NCBI RefSeq assembly: GCF_001273775.1 | Contig: NZ_CP011801.1 | Location: 1,404,001-1,468,000, forward strand | DNA: 64,000 nucleotides | DNA from: Nitrospira moscoviensis | GTDB taxonomy: Bacteria; Nitrospirota; Nitrospiria; Nitrospirales; Nitrospiraceae | Direction of reading: 5' to 3' | In this document: in pieces, positions 8,258-18,878 of the stretch | How positions within the stretch are numbered: the stretch's first letter is position 1 | How the letters are laid out: the number at the start of each line of letters is the position of its first letter | Notes under the pieces: model-generated | Seen by the model: only the letters and a program-made list of their open reading frames with translations | Told to the model about the DNA's origin: nothing | Databases searched by the model: none | Translations under genes and position numbers: made by a program

Positions 8258-9816
8258 AGTCTGATCAGCCCAAAGAAATAGTACTCGATCTCTTCAGTCC
8301 AGGGATGACTGCTCTCCATCGTGTGGGATTGGCCGGCCTCTGGATGACACTGAAGAGGTTTGAGGCAGAGAAGGTAAAAATCCCCGGTGGCAGCTGGGAT
8401 TTAACCGACCATAGCGTCACGCTGAACTGGAAAGACAATGCACGTCTCTTCTTTGACGGCCTATTCAAACAGTCGTTCAGAATAGATAAGAACGGTGTGA
8501 TCTATTTCTCGGCACTGGGAGATTCCTTTAGCTATCTTCAAGCTGCGGTGCTGCTCCACAAAGCAATGTTGGGAACATTTCTCCAACATGGCAAGACGCG
8601 AAAAGGCGACCCGGCCAATAAACCCACTGGCGCTCTTTCTGTCGAGGTGGATGATATAGCCCTGACACTCCGGTACCAGAAAATCAAATCATACACACAT
8701 CAAGCGGCTTCGATTGAACTTGTAAATGAAGATGGGGATCCTCGTGTAGTTCGGCTCGCCGGTTGGCATTTCCCTGGAGGAATCGTCCGTCATGTGGGTT
8801 TGGGGGAGAGCTCCACGGCATTGGAAGAACCGCCGGAACGATCCATCCCACTGCTGTATGCGCCAGTCGGTGGCATTTACTTTCAGATAAAGCGATTCAG
8901 CGCGGGAGCGCGGCCTCTATATGCATTAGTGGTTCCGGAAATAACGAATCTGGAACAGTACGCCAAGGCACGCACAGTCTTTTTGCATCACGGCGTCAAG
9001 GAACTGTTGGCCAGTGGTACGGCCGATGCAGGATGGCGAGTTCTCGCAACGATTCATGCTAAGGGCCTGTTGCATTCCCTCACCGCTCCCACCTGTCGGG
9101 TCATTTCGTTCGGTACGGTTGCTTGGTCGAAGCAGCAGAAGACGCGGGTTGACCTCTATACAGTCCGGGCTCATCACGAGGACCGACTCCGTGTGTACAG
9201 GCTCTGTCTCCAGGTGTTTTTGCCTCGGCTCGTCAAGCCGAGCAATGGGGAACCATTCTGGGATGTGCCACAGGTTCCTGATCTGATTGCTCGAAATTTG
9301 AATGGTGGCTGTCCCTGGTATGAGAGATTTAGCGATTTCGTCGCTGATCAGGACGTTCGTAAGCACGTATTCCAGTATGAAAGGGAGGGATTGAATAAGA
9401 TGATCACTGAAGCGGGTTTTGACGAAGAGCGAGAGCGGATCTTTGTTCATGCGTGTCATGAGGCGTGGCGTCGCAGATTAGGCCAACTTGGGGAGCGAGC
9501 GAGACGTGAACGAGCGTCGTTCACTGATCTTACCAGCCGTGAGTACGAGCGAGTGCGTGTTGGGTTTGCCCGGTGCAAGAACGCAACGACGCTACGCGAG
9601 ACAGTAACTGACTTCTGGGCACGAGCTGGAGGTCCGCTCCGAGACCTTCAAGCTGGCTGGAAAGAAGTCCTGCCTTTATTTGACGAGAGGAACTGGCGCA
9701 AAGCCAAGGATCTGGCTTTATTGGCTTTGGCAAGCTATCAGCCAGCGACCAGAGAGGAAGCGGAGGCGCTGGTTTCACCAGGAGTTGACCACACGGAAGG
9801 AGGAGACGCGCAATGA
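8245..9816 (+). CDS. cas8: CRISPR Cascade large subunit Cas8 (Cmx8, DevT-like)
   Basis: I assign this 523-residue protein as the large subunit of the effector complex because it sits between cas3 and the cas7 gene and resembles the MYXAN-type Cas8a1/Cmx8 (DevT) proteins, beginning with a VLDLFSPGMTALHRVGLAGL segment. No catalytic motif is expected. In related systems it recognises the PAM and recruits Cas3. The ATG at 8245 has GGGGAG just upstream and overlaps cas3 by 13 bases; the ATG at 8233 is also possible. It ends in an ATGA overlap with cas7. Confidence 0.8.
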   Translation: MAKVKSDQPKEIVLDLFSPGMTALHRVGLAGLWMTLKRFEAEKVKIPGGSWDLTDHSVTLNWKDNARLFFDGLFKQSFRIDKNGVIYFSALGDSFSYLQAAVLLHKAMLGTFLQHGKTRKGDPANKPTGALSVEVDDIALTLRYQKIKSYTHQAASIELVNEDGDPRVVRLAGWHFPGGIVRHVGLGESSTALEEPPERSIPLLYAPVGGIYFQIKRFSAGARPLYALVVPEITNLEQYAKARTVFLHHGVKELLASGTADAGWRVLATIHAKGLLHSLTAPTCRVISFGTVAWSKQQKTRVDLYTVRAHHEDRLRVYRLCLQVFLPRLVKPSNGEPFWDVPQVPDLIARNLNGGCPWYERFSDFVADQDVRKHVFQYEREGLNKMITEAGFDEERERIFVHACHEAWRRRLGQLGERARRERASFTDLTSREYERVRVGFARCKNATTLRETVTDFWARAGGPLRDLQAGWKEVLPLFDERNWRKAKDLALLALASYQPATREEAEALVSPGVDHTEGGDAQ

Positions 9817-10757
9817 GCAAGCATCTTTTTGGACTGGTGGTGACCCATCACGGAACAGCGGCCAACAATCGCGGCGAGAATGAGGGCAACATTACCACGC
9901 TTCAGAAGATTCTCTGGAATGGCGAGGTCCATACGACTGTCTCTGCCGAGGCCATTCGATGGGCCATCCGCTACTATTGGCAAAGGGTCGGCAAATCTGT
10001 GAACCGGAAATGGGATGAGGATGCCAATGACCATCGCTGGGAAGATGAAGACTGGCTGCCATGGACCGATCCGCAGGGAAAAGGCAAGGGGAAGCAAACG
10101 TTCATTGACGACGACGTGCTTGGGTTCATGTTAGCTGAGGCTGGCAAGGCCGAGGGAAATGAGGCGGAAATCGCTGAAGGTAAGGGAAAAAAGAAGTCGC
10201 GCGTGAAGGGTACCTGCGACAAACGTCGGGGGGCACTGGAGGTGACCCGTGCGTTATCTTTGACGCCCTTTGCCGGTGATATCACCTTCAACGCAAAGAG
10301 CGGACAAAAGACTTCGACAAGTCTCTATGGAACGGAAGTGCATGCGACCCGTTACCAATATGGCTTTGTGCTCACGCCGGAATGGCTGAGAGACAAGTCC
10401 CGGACCCTCGATGTGGTGGATGCGGTCGTCTCGCTTGCCGAAGTGGCGGGCAATCAAAGCCGATTCCTGTTCGATTTTTCTCCTGATGCGGTCATCTTTC
10501 GCTGGACCGATGATTTCGCTCCACGGTTTTTGTACGGCTTCACCGTAGGCGACGGAACAGTTGCAATTCGCCAAGAGGTGTTGGATCGAATCAAGTCCAA
10601 AGACATCGCTGCAAATGAGATTGTGGTGGGCGGCTCTATTGCTACAACTGCTCAAGGTACGGCCTTGAAAGAACAAGGGGCTGTTGTCTTAGACGGCGTG
10701 AAAGCTGCCGCTGATGAGGTCAAACAGCGTATCCGCAGAGATCTCGAGCTCAAGTGA
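9813..10757 (+). CDS. cas7: CRISPR Cascade backbone Cas7 (Cst2/DevR family)
   Basis: This 314-residue protein forms the crRNA-binding backbone. The signature NNRGENEGNITTLQKI at residues 18-33 followed by HTTVSAEAIRWAIRY is typical of the Cst2/DevR branch of Cas7. A charged insertion (KGKGKQ..., KGKKKSRVKG, residues 90-135) probably contacts RNA, and the FNAKSG region (about 155-160) follows. In Myxococcus the homologue devR is also linked to development. Its start overlaps the cas8 stop by four bases (ATGA). Confidence 0.9.
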   Translation: MSKHLFGLVVTHHGTAANNRGENEGNITTLQKILWNGEVHTTVSAEAIRWAIRYYWQRVGKSVNRKWDEDANDHRWEDEDWLPWTDPQGKGKGKQTFIDDDVLGFMLAEAGKAEGNEAEIAEGKGKKKSRVKGTCDKRRGALEVTRALSLTPFAGDITFNAKSGQKTSTSLYGTEVHATRYQYGFVLTPEWLRDKSRTLDVVDAVVSLAEVAGNQSRFLFDFSPDAVIFRWTDDFAPRFLYGFTVGDGTVAIRQEVLDRIKSKDIAANEIVVGGSIATTAQGTALKEQGAVVLDGVKAAADEVKQRIRRDLELK

Positions 10758-10768
10758 GGGAAGAGTCC

Positions 10769-11407
10769 ATGGAAGCTATGGCGCTCTATGTTTCTATTCC
10801 GATCGCCTCGTTCCGTGCGCCTCAAGCGAGAGAGTATTTTGAAACGCTTCCATGCCCACCACCCTCCACTGTGTATGGGATGTTGCTGTCCCTGGTGGGG
10901 GAACCAGACCGCCTCCATCATGTAGGGGCACAAATAGCCATCGCGCTACTCTCCGTGCCTGAACGCTCTGTCGTTCTTCGGACGCTGTGGAGGGTCAAGA
11001 CGAGAAAATACGGACCGGGGATCGGTGAAAACAGGCGTCCTGATTTTCAAGAGCTGCTGACCGCAGTGCGCCTGGCGGTCTGGGTCCGGCCTGGAACCAC
11101 GGAGGCTTCATCTCCGCGCTTGGCCGACCGTGTCCGCGCAACACTAAATCGGCCTGCTGAGATCAATCGATTCGGCGGACTCTGCCTTGGAGAGAGCACC
11201 CATCTCGTGGATGAAATTCGCTCATTGCGTCCCGCAGACTTTCAAGAAAGCCGGTTCCTCGTTAGAGATCGAAAAGGCGACTTGGCGTTGCCGGTGTGGC
11301 CTGATCATGTCGGTTCGGCGAGGACCAAATGGCAGCAGTATCGGTTGGTGACAAGACATCTTAGCCAGGGGCCTGAGGAAGCAGCATGGACCCCGATTCT
11401 CAGTTGA
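10769..11407 (+). CDS. cas5: CRISPR Cascade subunit Cas5 (Cmx5/DevS-like)
   Basis: The 212-residue product matches the Cas5 position and fold: LYVSIPIASFRAP near the N-terminus, then PPPSTVYGMLLSLVGE, the classic Cas5 segment after the first strand. It would cap the 5' handle of the crRNA. The ATG at 10769 with GGGAAG upstream is preferred; a GTG at 10754 overlapping the cas7 stop is an alternative and would add five residues. The gene overlaps cas4-cas1 by 22 bases. Confidence 0.85.
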   Translation: MEAMALYVSIPIASFRAPQAREYFETLPCPPPSTVYGMLLSLVGEPDRLHHVGAQIAIALLSVPERSVVLRTLWRVKTRKYGPGIGENRRPDFQELLTAVRLAVWVRPGTTEASSPRLADRVRATLNRPAEINRFGGLCLGESTHLVDEIRSLRPADFQESRFLVRDRKGDLALPVWPDHVGSARTKWQQYRLVTRHLSQGPEEAAWTPILS

Positions 11408-13056
11408 AACCAAGCAGTGTAGCCGAGGCGGGACCTCCCCTCCGCGTTATGGCCTTGCACGCCTTGGCCTATTGTGAGCGGCTCTTCTATCTGGAAGAAG
11501 TTGAGGAGATTCGCATCGCTGATGAAGCCATCTATGCCGGACGGCGCTTGCATGAAAAACTCACAGCGGATGAAGGAGAGATTGTCAGCCTCGTGCTTGA
11601 AAGCGAAGCGCTCGGTTTGAAGGGCAAGGTTGATTGCTTGCGGCGGCGCGACGGGCAAGTGATTCCCTACGAACATAAGCGTGGGCGAGCGGCAAAGAGC
11701 GACGATGGGCCACAGGCCTGGTCCAGTGACCGGCTCCAGGTGTGTGCCTATACGCTGCTGGTCGAAGAGCATTTAGGCACCACGATCGAGGAAGGCCGCA
11801 TCCGCTACCATGCCGACAACGTCACAGTGCGGGTTTCCGTCGATCAGGCCGCGCGTGATGAAGTCCGCAAGGCCGTCGCCCGCGCGCGGGCATTACGCCA
11901 ATCGGTGGAACGGCCTCCGATCACGGAGAACGAACGTCTTTGTGCACGATGTTCTCTTGCGCCCGTGTGTTTACCGGAAGAAGAACGACTGGCACGTGAC
12001 GAGGAACGTGAACCGATCCGATTGTTCCCGCCAGATCGCGAGCGTCAATCGCTCCACGTGACGGAGCACGGAGCTCGACTGACGAGGGCAGGGGATCGAT
12101 TAGTGGTCGTCCCGCGTGAAGGTGAGAAGACGGCCTTCCCTATTCGAGACATCGGTGAGGTGATTATTCATGGGCACGCGCAGGTGACGACACAGGCCAT
12201 CCATCTCTGTGCGCACCACGAAGTGGGACTGCACTGGTTGACAGGCGGTGGAAACTATGTGGGCGGTCTCGTCGCGGGGGTCAGTCCCGTTCAGCGGCGA
12301 ATCCGGCAGTACGAAGCATTGCGCGATCCTGGTCTGGCGTTTCGTCTGGCCAAGCGACTTGCACTTGCGAGGGCTGCCAGTCAGCTTCGGTTTCTGCTTC
12401 GTGCTTCGCAGGGGAGCGATCGGGAGGCGAACGGTGTACAAAAGGCCGTGGCCGCAATCCGTGTTGCACTGGCTGCGATGGGTCACGTTGAAGGAATTGA
12501 TTCCTTACGGGGACATGAAGGCGAAGCTGGTCGAGCGTACTTTTCAGGACTTCCCGGCATCCTGCGGAAGGACTTGGATTCACGTTTGATCTGTACGGGG
12601 CGATCACGCCAGCCGCCGCAGGATTGCTTTAACGCAGTACTGAGCTTTGGCTATTCGTTGCTCTATAAGGATGTGCTGCAGGCCATTGTCGCGGTCGGTT
12701 TGGAACCGGCGTTTGGTTTCTACCACCGGCCACGGTCGTCGGCGCACCCTCTTGTCTTGGATGTCATCGAGGAATTCCGCGTGCCGATGTGGGACATGCC
12801 GGTCGTAGCGTCGTTGAATCGTCTGCAATGGGACCCGGAGGCGGATTTCACAAAAGCCGGCCCCCAAGTGTGGCTCAGTGAGACAGGCCGGAAGAAAGCC
12901 ATCGAAGTGTACGAGCGGCGCAAGGAAGATCAGTGGAAGCATCCAGTAACCGGCTATTCATTGTCTTACGCCCGATTGATTGAGTTGGAAGTGCGCCTCC
13001 TGGAGAAAGAGTGGGCGGGAGAACCAGGCCTGTTTGCTCGACTGCGATTGAGATGA
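11386..13056 (+). CDS. cas4-cas1: Cas4-Cas1 fusion (adaptation nuclease and integrase)
   Basis: This 556-residue protein joins the two adaptation enzymes. Residues about 15-205 are Cas4: ALAYCERLFYLEE carries the first Cys, YEHKRG is the nuclease QhxxY-like/EHKR region, and LCARCSLAPVCLPEE supplies the other three Cys of the iron-sulfur cluster. The Cas1 domain follows: it starts with SLHVTEHGARL and carries HEGEAGRAYF, the Glu active-site motif, then YHRPRSSAHPLVLDVIEEFR with the catalytic His and acidic residue. Such fusions ensure that PAM trimming and spacer integration are coupled. They occur in type I-G/I-U and MYXAN systems. Only three bases separate it from cas2. Confidence 0.93.
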   Translation: MDPDSQLKPSSVAEAGPPLRVMALHALAYCERLFYLEEVEEIRIADEAIYAGRRLHEKLTADEGEIVSLVLESEALGLKGKVDCLRRRDGQVIPYEHKRGRAAKSDDGPQAWSSDRLQVCAYTLLVEEHLGTTIEEGRIRYHADNVTVRVSVDQAARDEVRKAVARARALRQSVERPPITENERLCARCSLAPVCLPEEERLARDEEREPIRLFPPDRERQSLHVTEHGARLTRAGDRLVVVPREGEKTAFPIRDIGEVIIHGHAQVTTQAIHLCAHHEVGLHWLTGGGNYVGGLVAGVSPVQRRIRQYEALRDPGLAFRLAKRLALARAASQLRFLLRASQGSDREANGVQKAVAAIRVALAAMGHVEGIDSLRGHEGEAGRAYFSGLPGILRKDLDSRLICTGRSRQPPQDCFNAVLSFGYSLLYKDVLQAIVAVGLEPAFGFYHRPRSSAHPLVLDVIEEFRVPMWDMPVVASLNRLQWDPEADFTKAGPQVWLSETGRKKAIEVYERRKEDQWKHPVTGYSLSYARLIELEVRLLEKEWAGEPGLFARLRLR

Positions 13057-13059
13057 CCT

Positions 13060-13353
13060 ATGGCAGAAGATCGGGCCTGGTACTTGATCTGCTATGACAT
13101 CCGCGACCCTAAGCGGTGGCGGCGCGTGTTTAAGCTGCTGAAAGGCTATGGGCATAGCCTTCAGTACTCCATCTTCCGCTGTCGGTTGACTAAGCGCCAG
13201 ATCGAACAGTTGCGTTGGGAATTGGCGACTCTGCTCGATCCCGTCGATAGCCTGATGGTTGCAAGTCTGTGTCCAGGATGTGCTTCTCGGATGGAGGTTC
13301 AAGGAGGGAAGGGTGACTGGGATTCCGAGCATGAGAAGTTCAAGGTTCTTTGA
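13060..13353 (+). CDS. cas2: CRISPR-associated Cas2
   Basis: The 97-residue protein is Cas2, the dimer that bridges Cas1 dimers during spacer integration. The first beta strand WYLICYDIRDPKRWRRV carries the usual YDI-D motif, followed by LLKGYGHSLQYSIFRCRLT, the canonical second strand. The C-terminal extension has CPGCASRMEV. It is the last gene of the cas operon and lies 269 bases before the first repeat. Confidence 0.95.
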   Translation: MAEDRAWYLICYDIRDPKRWRRVFKLLKGYGHSLQYSIFRCRLTKRQIEQLRWELATLLDPVDSLMVASLCPGCASRMEVQGGKGDWDSEHEKFKVL

Positions 13354-13622
13354 ATCGGCTCTCAGATATGCGTTTCATGTATCGATCGGTGTGTAATGGG
13401 TGCAAGGGGTTCTCAGTTCGTAAGTATTCGCGGAGTCTCGATAAAGAAAGAGAAGTAATCGATTACGATGCCTGAATGCGGGAAGTGGCTTCATGAATCA
13501 ATGGGATCGAAAGGAAAAGGAAGAAACATCACGAAGCTCCATTCGCGAAATTGTCTGAAGGATAGGGATACTGGAACTCTATCTCAAAGAATTCAGGAAT
13601 CATGCGCAGTTCGTCAAATGCG
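13354..13622 (+). promoter_or_regulatory. CRISPR leader
   Basis: This 269-base stretch between cas2 and the first repeat is richer in A/T than the genes around it and has no supported ORF. It contains a perfect 12-bp palindrome, GTAATCGATTAC, at 13455-13466, and several A-rich tracts (around 13441-13455 and 13508-13530). Its position next to the adaptation genes makes it the likely leader, so array transcription would run rightward and new spacers would enter at 13623. Confidence 0.7.
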
Positions 13623-16312
13623 GTGATGACCTATGAGATGCCGAAAGGCGTTGAGCACAGAACCTCCTTATGGGTTAGTACCTACGTATTATTGTGATGA
13701 CCTATGAGATGCCGAAAGGCGTTGAGCACAAGTTGATGGAGTTGACTGACCAGTCGGTGTGACGTGATGACCTATGAGATGCCGAAAGGCGTTGAGCACT
13801 AATGAGCGAAGTTACGTTTACGGTTGGCAATACGGTGATGACCTATGAGATGCCGAAAGGCGTTGAGCACCAGCACGTCGATGAGTTCGGGGACCGCTAC
13901 CTGATGGTGATGACCTATGAGATGCCGAAAGGCGTTGAGCACAAGTTCGGCGATCCGAAGGCGAGCCCCAACGAGCGGTGATGACCTATGAGATGCCGAA
14001 AGGCGTTGAGCACATCCCCTGCACCACCGGCACAATCGTGTCAGGCCGTGATGACCTATGAGATGCCGAAAGGCGTTGAGCACAGCTTTTGCGCCCCCGG
14101 CTGGAGCAGGGTCGGCTTATCGTGATGACCTATGAGATGCCGAAAGGCGTTGAGCACGAAACCTGTTGTGAAGCTTAGTGAGGGCACCCCTCCAGTGATG
14201 ACCTATGAGATGCCGAAAGGCGTTGAGCACTAAGTAGTGATGTAAGCCCATTGTCAGGCCCCTGGTGATGACCTATGAGATGCCGAAAGGCGTTGAGCAC
14301 TAGTCGAGGCTGATGACCGGCTTGCCGTCCTCACGTGATGACCTATGAGATGCCGAAAGGCGTTGAGCACTCGAGCTGGAAGTCTCATTTGACGACGGCG
14401 CTACTGTGATGACCTATGAGATGCCGAAAGGCGTTGAGCACCTGGAGCAGCGCATCACGGTAGAGCAGTCGGCACCCCGTGATGACCTATGAGATGCCGA
14501 AAGGCGTTGAGCACAAGACCACGCAAGAGCAACAAATGAGCGGCGCGCGGGTGATGACCTATGAGATGCCGAAAGGCGTTGAGCACATCTCCCTGACAGG
14601 GGATGGGAGTCGGTCAAGATCGGTGATGACCTATGAGATGCCGAAAGGCGTTGAGCACTAGGAGGAATCCGTGGCGAATTCTCAAGCAATCTGTGTGATG
14701 ACCTATGAGATGCCGAAAGGCGTTGAGCACATCTACAGGCTGTCCTTGTCGGTGATGGTGAGATGTGATGACCTATGAGATGCCGAAAGGCGTTGAGCAC
14801 ACCGCCACCACCGCACCCACCAAGCGCCGCCGGCGTGATGACCTATGAGATGCCGAAAGGCGTTGAGCACTCGGTGGACAGATTCCCCACCAGCGCGCCC
14901 GTGCCGGTGATGACCTATGAGATGCCGAAAGGCGTTGAGCACCGCAAGCGCGCACAGTTCGTGAGCCTGCAGGATCCGAGTGATGACCTATGAGATGCCG
15001 AAAGGCGTTGAGCACGTGTCCACCGCGCCGATAAACCCGGCCTCCGTTTGGGTGATGACCTATGAGATGCCGAAAGGCGTTGAGCACATCTGGCTGGGAA
15101 ACGTGGCCTTCATGGCGTCGAGTGATGACCTATGAGATGCCGAAAGGCGTTGAGCACGACGAATACCACGAGAGGGTACCAGGAGGTATGGAGTGATGAC
15201 CTATGAGATGCCGAAAGGCGTTGAGCACAACGTCAACGGAAGGCTAAGGCGGCCGTCTGGGCGGTGATGACCTATGAGATGCCGAAAGGCGTTGAGCACG
15301 GCGCCAGGTGTATCGAACACCTGCAGATTGCTCGTGATGACCTATGAGATGCCGAAAGGCGTTGAGCACGATTGTCATCCCGACACGATCCGGCGTAACA
15401 TCGACGTGATGACCTATGAGATGCCGAAAGGCGTTGAGCACGATACAGTGGCAAATAACGTGACAAATCAGGCCAGTGTGATGACCTATGAGATGCCGAA
15501 AGGCGTTGAGCACTCTAACCAGGAGGGGCGCTATGTGTCCACGATGTCGTGATGACCTATGAGATGCCGAAAGGCGTTGAGCACATGAGCGTGATGGCGT
15601 CCACTATAGCTTCTCCCGGTGATGACCTATGAGATGCCGAAAGGCGTTGAGCACGTGAGTATCATGGCTCCACCCCCATCGGCTGAATCGTGATGACCTA
15701 TGAGATGCCGAAAGGCGTTGAGCACCTTCCCGTCGTAGCCGGTCAGTTTCTCGCCGCGCGTGATGACCTATGAGATGCCGAAAGGCGTTGAGCACGTGAC
15801 AGCCCCGGCCAGCGGGACGACGTTGACCAGTGATGACCTATGAGATGCCGAAAGGCGTTGAGCACCTCATAAGGCGCAGCGTGGACTTCTTCACGCTCTC
15901 TGTGATGACCTATGAGATGCCGAAAGGCGTTGAGCACTAGTCCTTCACGTACTGCCGCGCGGAGTACTGCGTGGTGATGACCTATGAGATGCCGAAAGGC
16001 GTTGAGCACACGGATCAAGAAAAATCAGACGCGCGAAAGATCGGGTGATGACCTATGAGATGCCGAAAGGCGTTGAGCACAATACCGGGAGCTGATCGCG
16101 CGCGAAGCCGACGCGGTGATGACCTATGAGATGCCGAAAGGCGTTGAGCACCCGAACTCAGCCTCGACCGCAAACTCGGGAGGCTCCATGGTGATGACCT
16201 ATGAGATGCCGAAAGGCGTTGAGCACCGGGAATGCGCGGCCAGCAAATCGATGAAAAAACCGTGATGACCTATGAGATGCCGAAAGGCGTTGAGCACAAG
16301 GAAGTCGAACAG
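13623..16312 (+). CRISPR. CRISPR array, leader-proximal part: 38 repeats
   Basis: There are 38 identical 36-nt repeats, the first at 13623-13658 and the last at 16262-16297. Each begins GTGATGACCTATGAGATGCC and ends with GAAAGGCGTTGAGCAC; GCC-GAAA-GGC forms a short hairpin, leaving an 8-9 nt 3' tail (GTTGAGCAC) that would be the crRNA 5' handle. The 37 complete spacers are 34-39 nt by my counts. A 38th spacer begins at 16298 and is cut after 15 nt by the IS21 element. Some spacers look like phage gene junctions, with a ribosome site next to a start codon. No repeat degeneracy was seen. Confidence 0.98.
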
Positions 16313-16554
16313 TGCGTATTCCGACCCAAGCCGGCCACTGATTCCGACGCAAGTCGGCCACCCATTCCGACGGAACGCGGCCACTGATTCCGACCGGAAG
16401 TCGGCCACTGTTTCGAGTCTCCTCGGAATCGGTGGCCGACATCCCTCGGAATAAGCCGGCGATCCGCCACGGGCTCCTGTCGGAGCCGCCCGCGACACAG
16501 GTCCTCCTCAACCTGGGTATCGTGTCCCCTCCATTTACTAGGGGGGAGGGACTG

Positions 16555-18114
16555 ATGCCAGCGGAGCGAGTGACCATGCGAAAAATCAAAGACCTATTGC
16601 GACTCAAATGGGCTTGCGGGCTCAGCAACCGACAAGTCGCGGCCAGTTGTGGGGTGGCGCGCAGCACGGTGGCGGAAACGCTCTATCGCGCCACGGCGGC
16701 TGGGCTGTCCTGGCCGTTGCCGGAAGAGCTGGATGACGCGCAGCTGGAAACCCGGCTGTATCCGGCGGCCCCCTCGCCGACCAGCCCGCCGCGGGCCATG
16801 CCGGACTGGGCCACGGTGCATCAGGAATTGACGCGCAAGGGCGTGACCCTGGCGCTGCTGTGGCAGGAATACAAAGCGCAGCACCCCGACGGCTATCAGT
16901 ACAGCCGCTTTTGTGATCTCTACGGGGCCTGGCGCGCCACCCTGGATCGGTGTCTGCGGCAGGAGCATCGGGCGGGCGAGAAACTCTTCGTCGATTATGC
17001 CGGCCAGACCGTGCCGGTCCAGGATCGGCAGACCGGGACGATTCGACAGGCCCAGATCTTTGTCGCGGTTCTTGGTGCATCGAGCTACACCTATGCCGAG
17101 GCGACCTGGACCCAAACGCTCCCCGATTGGACCGGCTCGCATGTCCGGGCCTTCGCCTTCTTGGGCGGTGTGCCGGAAATCCTCGTGCCCGATAATTTAC
17201 GCAGCGGCGTCACCAAGGCCTGCCGGTATGAACCGGAGCTGAACCCCACCTACGCCGATCTGGCCCGGCACTACGGCGTCGCGGTAATCCCGGCGCGGGT
17301 GCGCAAACCGCGGGACAAGGCCAAGGTCGAAGCGGGCGTGCTGCTCGTCGAACGCTGGATCCTGGCCTGCCTGCGGCATCACCCCTTCTTCAGTCTGGCG
17401 GAGCTCAATACGGCCATCGCCGCCTGTTTGGACCGGCTGAATCGCCGGCCCTTCAAAAAGCTCCCTGGCTGTCGGCAGTCCCAGTTCGAGGCCGTGGATC
17501 GGCCGGCCTTGCAGCCGCTGCCGACCGAGCCCTACGTCTATGCCGAGTGGCGGATCGCCCGAGTGAATATCGATTCGCATCTTGAGGTCGAGGGCCACTA
17601 CTACAGCGTCCCCTCCGCCTTGGTCCATCAGGCCCTGGATGTCCGGCTCACGGCGGCCACCATCGAGTGTTTCTACAAGGGGCAGCGGGTGGCCAGCCAT
17701 ATGCGGAGTGCCGAGCGCGGCCGCCACACCACGGTCACCGCGCATCTCCCCTCGGCGCACCAACGCTATCTGGCGTGGTCGCCCTCCCGGCTGATCCAGT
17801 GGGCGGAGACCGTCGGGCCCGCGACCGGCACCGTCGTGGCCGAACTCCTGGCGCGGCGGCCGCATCCCGAACAAGGCTATCGCTCCTGTCTGGGGATTCT
17901 CCGCCTGGAGCGGACGTACAGCGCAGCGCGGTTGGAGGCCGCCTGTCGGCGGGCGCAGGTGCTGGAGGCGTTCACCTATAAGAGCGTGCAGTCCATTTTA
18001 CAGACCGGCCTCGACCAGCAGCCGCTCCCCGAGCCGGTTCCGACGGTCCCACTCCCGCATGCGCACGACCATCTGCGCGGCACCACCTATTATCAACAGG
18101 AAGGAGGGTTCTGA
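16555..18114 (+). CDS. istA: IS21 family transposase IstA
   Basis: The 519-residue transposase has an N-terminal helix-turn-helix (KIKDLLRLKWACGLSNRQVA, then a second recognition helix) and an rve-type DDE catalytic core: LFVDYAGQTVPV gives the first Asp, VPDNLRSGVTKA the second, and RDKAKVEAGV the Glu. A Mu-type C-terminal domain follows. I use the ATG at 16555, preceded by GGGGGGAGGG; the in-frame start at 16432 lies in the terminal repeat zone of the element. It ends in a TGATG overlap with istB, typical for the family. Confidence 0.93.
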   Translation: MPAERVTMRKIKDLLRLKWACGLSNRQVAASCGVARSTVAETLYRATAAGLSWPLPEELDDAQLETRLYPAAPSPTSPPRAMPDWATVHQELTRKGVTLALLWQEYKAQHPDGYQYSRFCDLYGAWRATLDRCLRQEHRAGEKLFVDYAGQTVPVQDRQTGTIRQAQIFVAVLGASSYTYAEATWTQTLPDWTGSHVRAFAFLGGVPEILVPDNLRSGVTKACRYEPELNPTYADLARHYGVAVIPARVRKPRDKAKVEAGVLLVERWILACLRHHPFFSLAELNTAIAACLDRLNRRPFKKLPGCRQSQFEAVDRPALQPLPTEPYVYAEWRIARVNIDSHLEVEGHYYSVPSALVHQALDVRLTAATIECFYKGQRVASHMRSAERGRHTTVTAHLPSAHQRYLAWSPSRLIQWAETVGPATGTVVAELLARRPHPEQGYRSCLGILRLERTYSAARLEAACRRAQVLEAFTYKSVQSILQTGLDQQPLPEPVPTVPLPHAHDHLRGTTYYQQEGGF

Positions 18115-18878
18115 TGTTACGTCATCCCACACTCACGGCGCTGGAGGCGATGAAGCTCACCGGCATGGCCACCGCTTTGGCGGAACAACTGGAGATGCCT
18201 GAGGTGCAGCGGCTCAGCTTCGAGGAACGACTGGGGCTGCTCGTCGATCGCGAGTGCACGGTCCGGGACAATCACCGGTTGGCGCGGCGGCTGGCCCAGG
18301 CCCGGTTCCCCGGCAGTGCCACCTTGGAAGATCTCGATTATCGCCATCCGCGGGGGCTGGAGAAAAGCGTCATCGCGTCCCTGGCTACGGGGCAGTGGAT
18401 TCGTCAGCATGACAATGTGTTGATTGTGGGGCCCACCGGCGCGGGCAAGACGTATCTGGCCTGTGCGTTGGCCCAGATGGCTTGCCGGCTGGGCTGCTCC
18501 GCCTTGTATTTGCGACTGCCGCGGTTCTTCCGGGAGCTGGCGGTGGCCAAAGGCGATGGCCGCTATGGGCGCCTGCTCCGGAGTCTCGCGAAGACGGACC
18601 TCGTGGTCCTCGATGATTGGGGGCTGGCTCCCTTAACTGACGAACAGCGCCGCGATCTGTTGGAACTCCTTGATGATCGCCACGGGCGGCGGGCCACCCT
18701 CGTGGCCAGTCAACTCCCGATCGATCACTGGCATACGGCGATCGGGGAGCCGACGCTGGCCGATGCCATTCTTGACCGGCTCGTGCACAACGCCTATAAG
18801 ATCACGCTCAAAGGAGAATCGATGCGCAAACGGCTGGCAAAATCGGACGGAAGTCGGCCACTGAAGACAGACCACTGA
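18114..18878 (+). CDS. istB: IS21 family helper ATPase IstB
   Basis: The 254-residue AAA+ protein helps IstA choose and engage the target DNA. Walker A is VGPTGAGKTYLA (about residues 105-116), Walker B LVVLDDWGLAPL, followed by the sensor region TLVASQLPIDHWH. The N-terminal helical part (LTALEAMKLTGMATALAEQL) is standard for IstB. Start and stop match the family's usual length. The start codon overlaps the istA stop by one base. Confidence 0.95.
   Translation: MLRHPTLTALEAMKLTGMATALAEQLEMPEVQRLSFEERLGLLVDRECTVRDNHRLARRLAQARFPGSATLEDLDYRHPRGLEKSVIASLATGQWIRQHDNVLIVGPTGAGKTYLACALAQMACRLGCSALYLRLPRFFRELAVAKGDGRYGRLLRSLAKTDLVVLDDWGLAPLTDEQRRDLLELLDDRHGRRATLVASQLPIDHWHTAIGEPTLADAILDRLVHNAYKITLKGESMRKRLAKSDGSRPLKTDH

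Noticed and set aside
13799..16498. Many open frames across the CRISPR array, with recurring peptides such as LNAFRHLIGHH, AQRLSASHRSS and MTYEMPKGVEH
   Set aside because: They are translations of the 36-nt repeat, a multiple of three, in different frames; the intervening spacer-encoded residues share nothing and no ribosome sites precede them.
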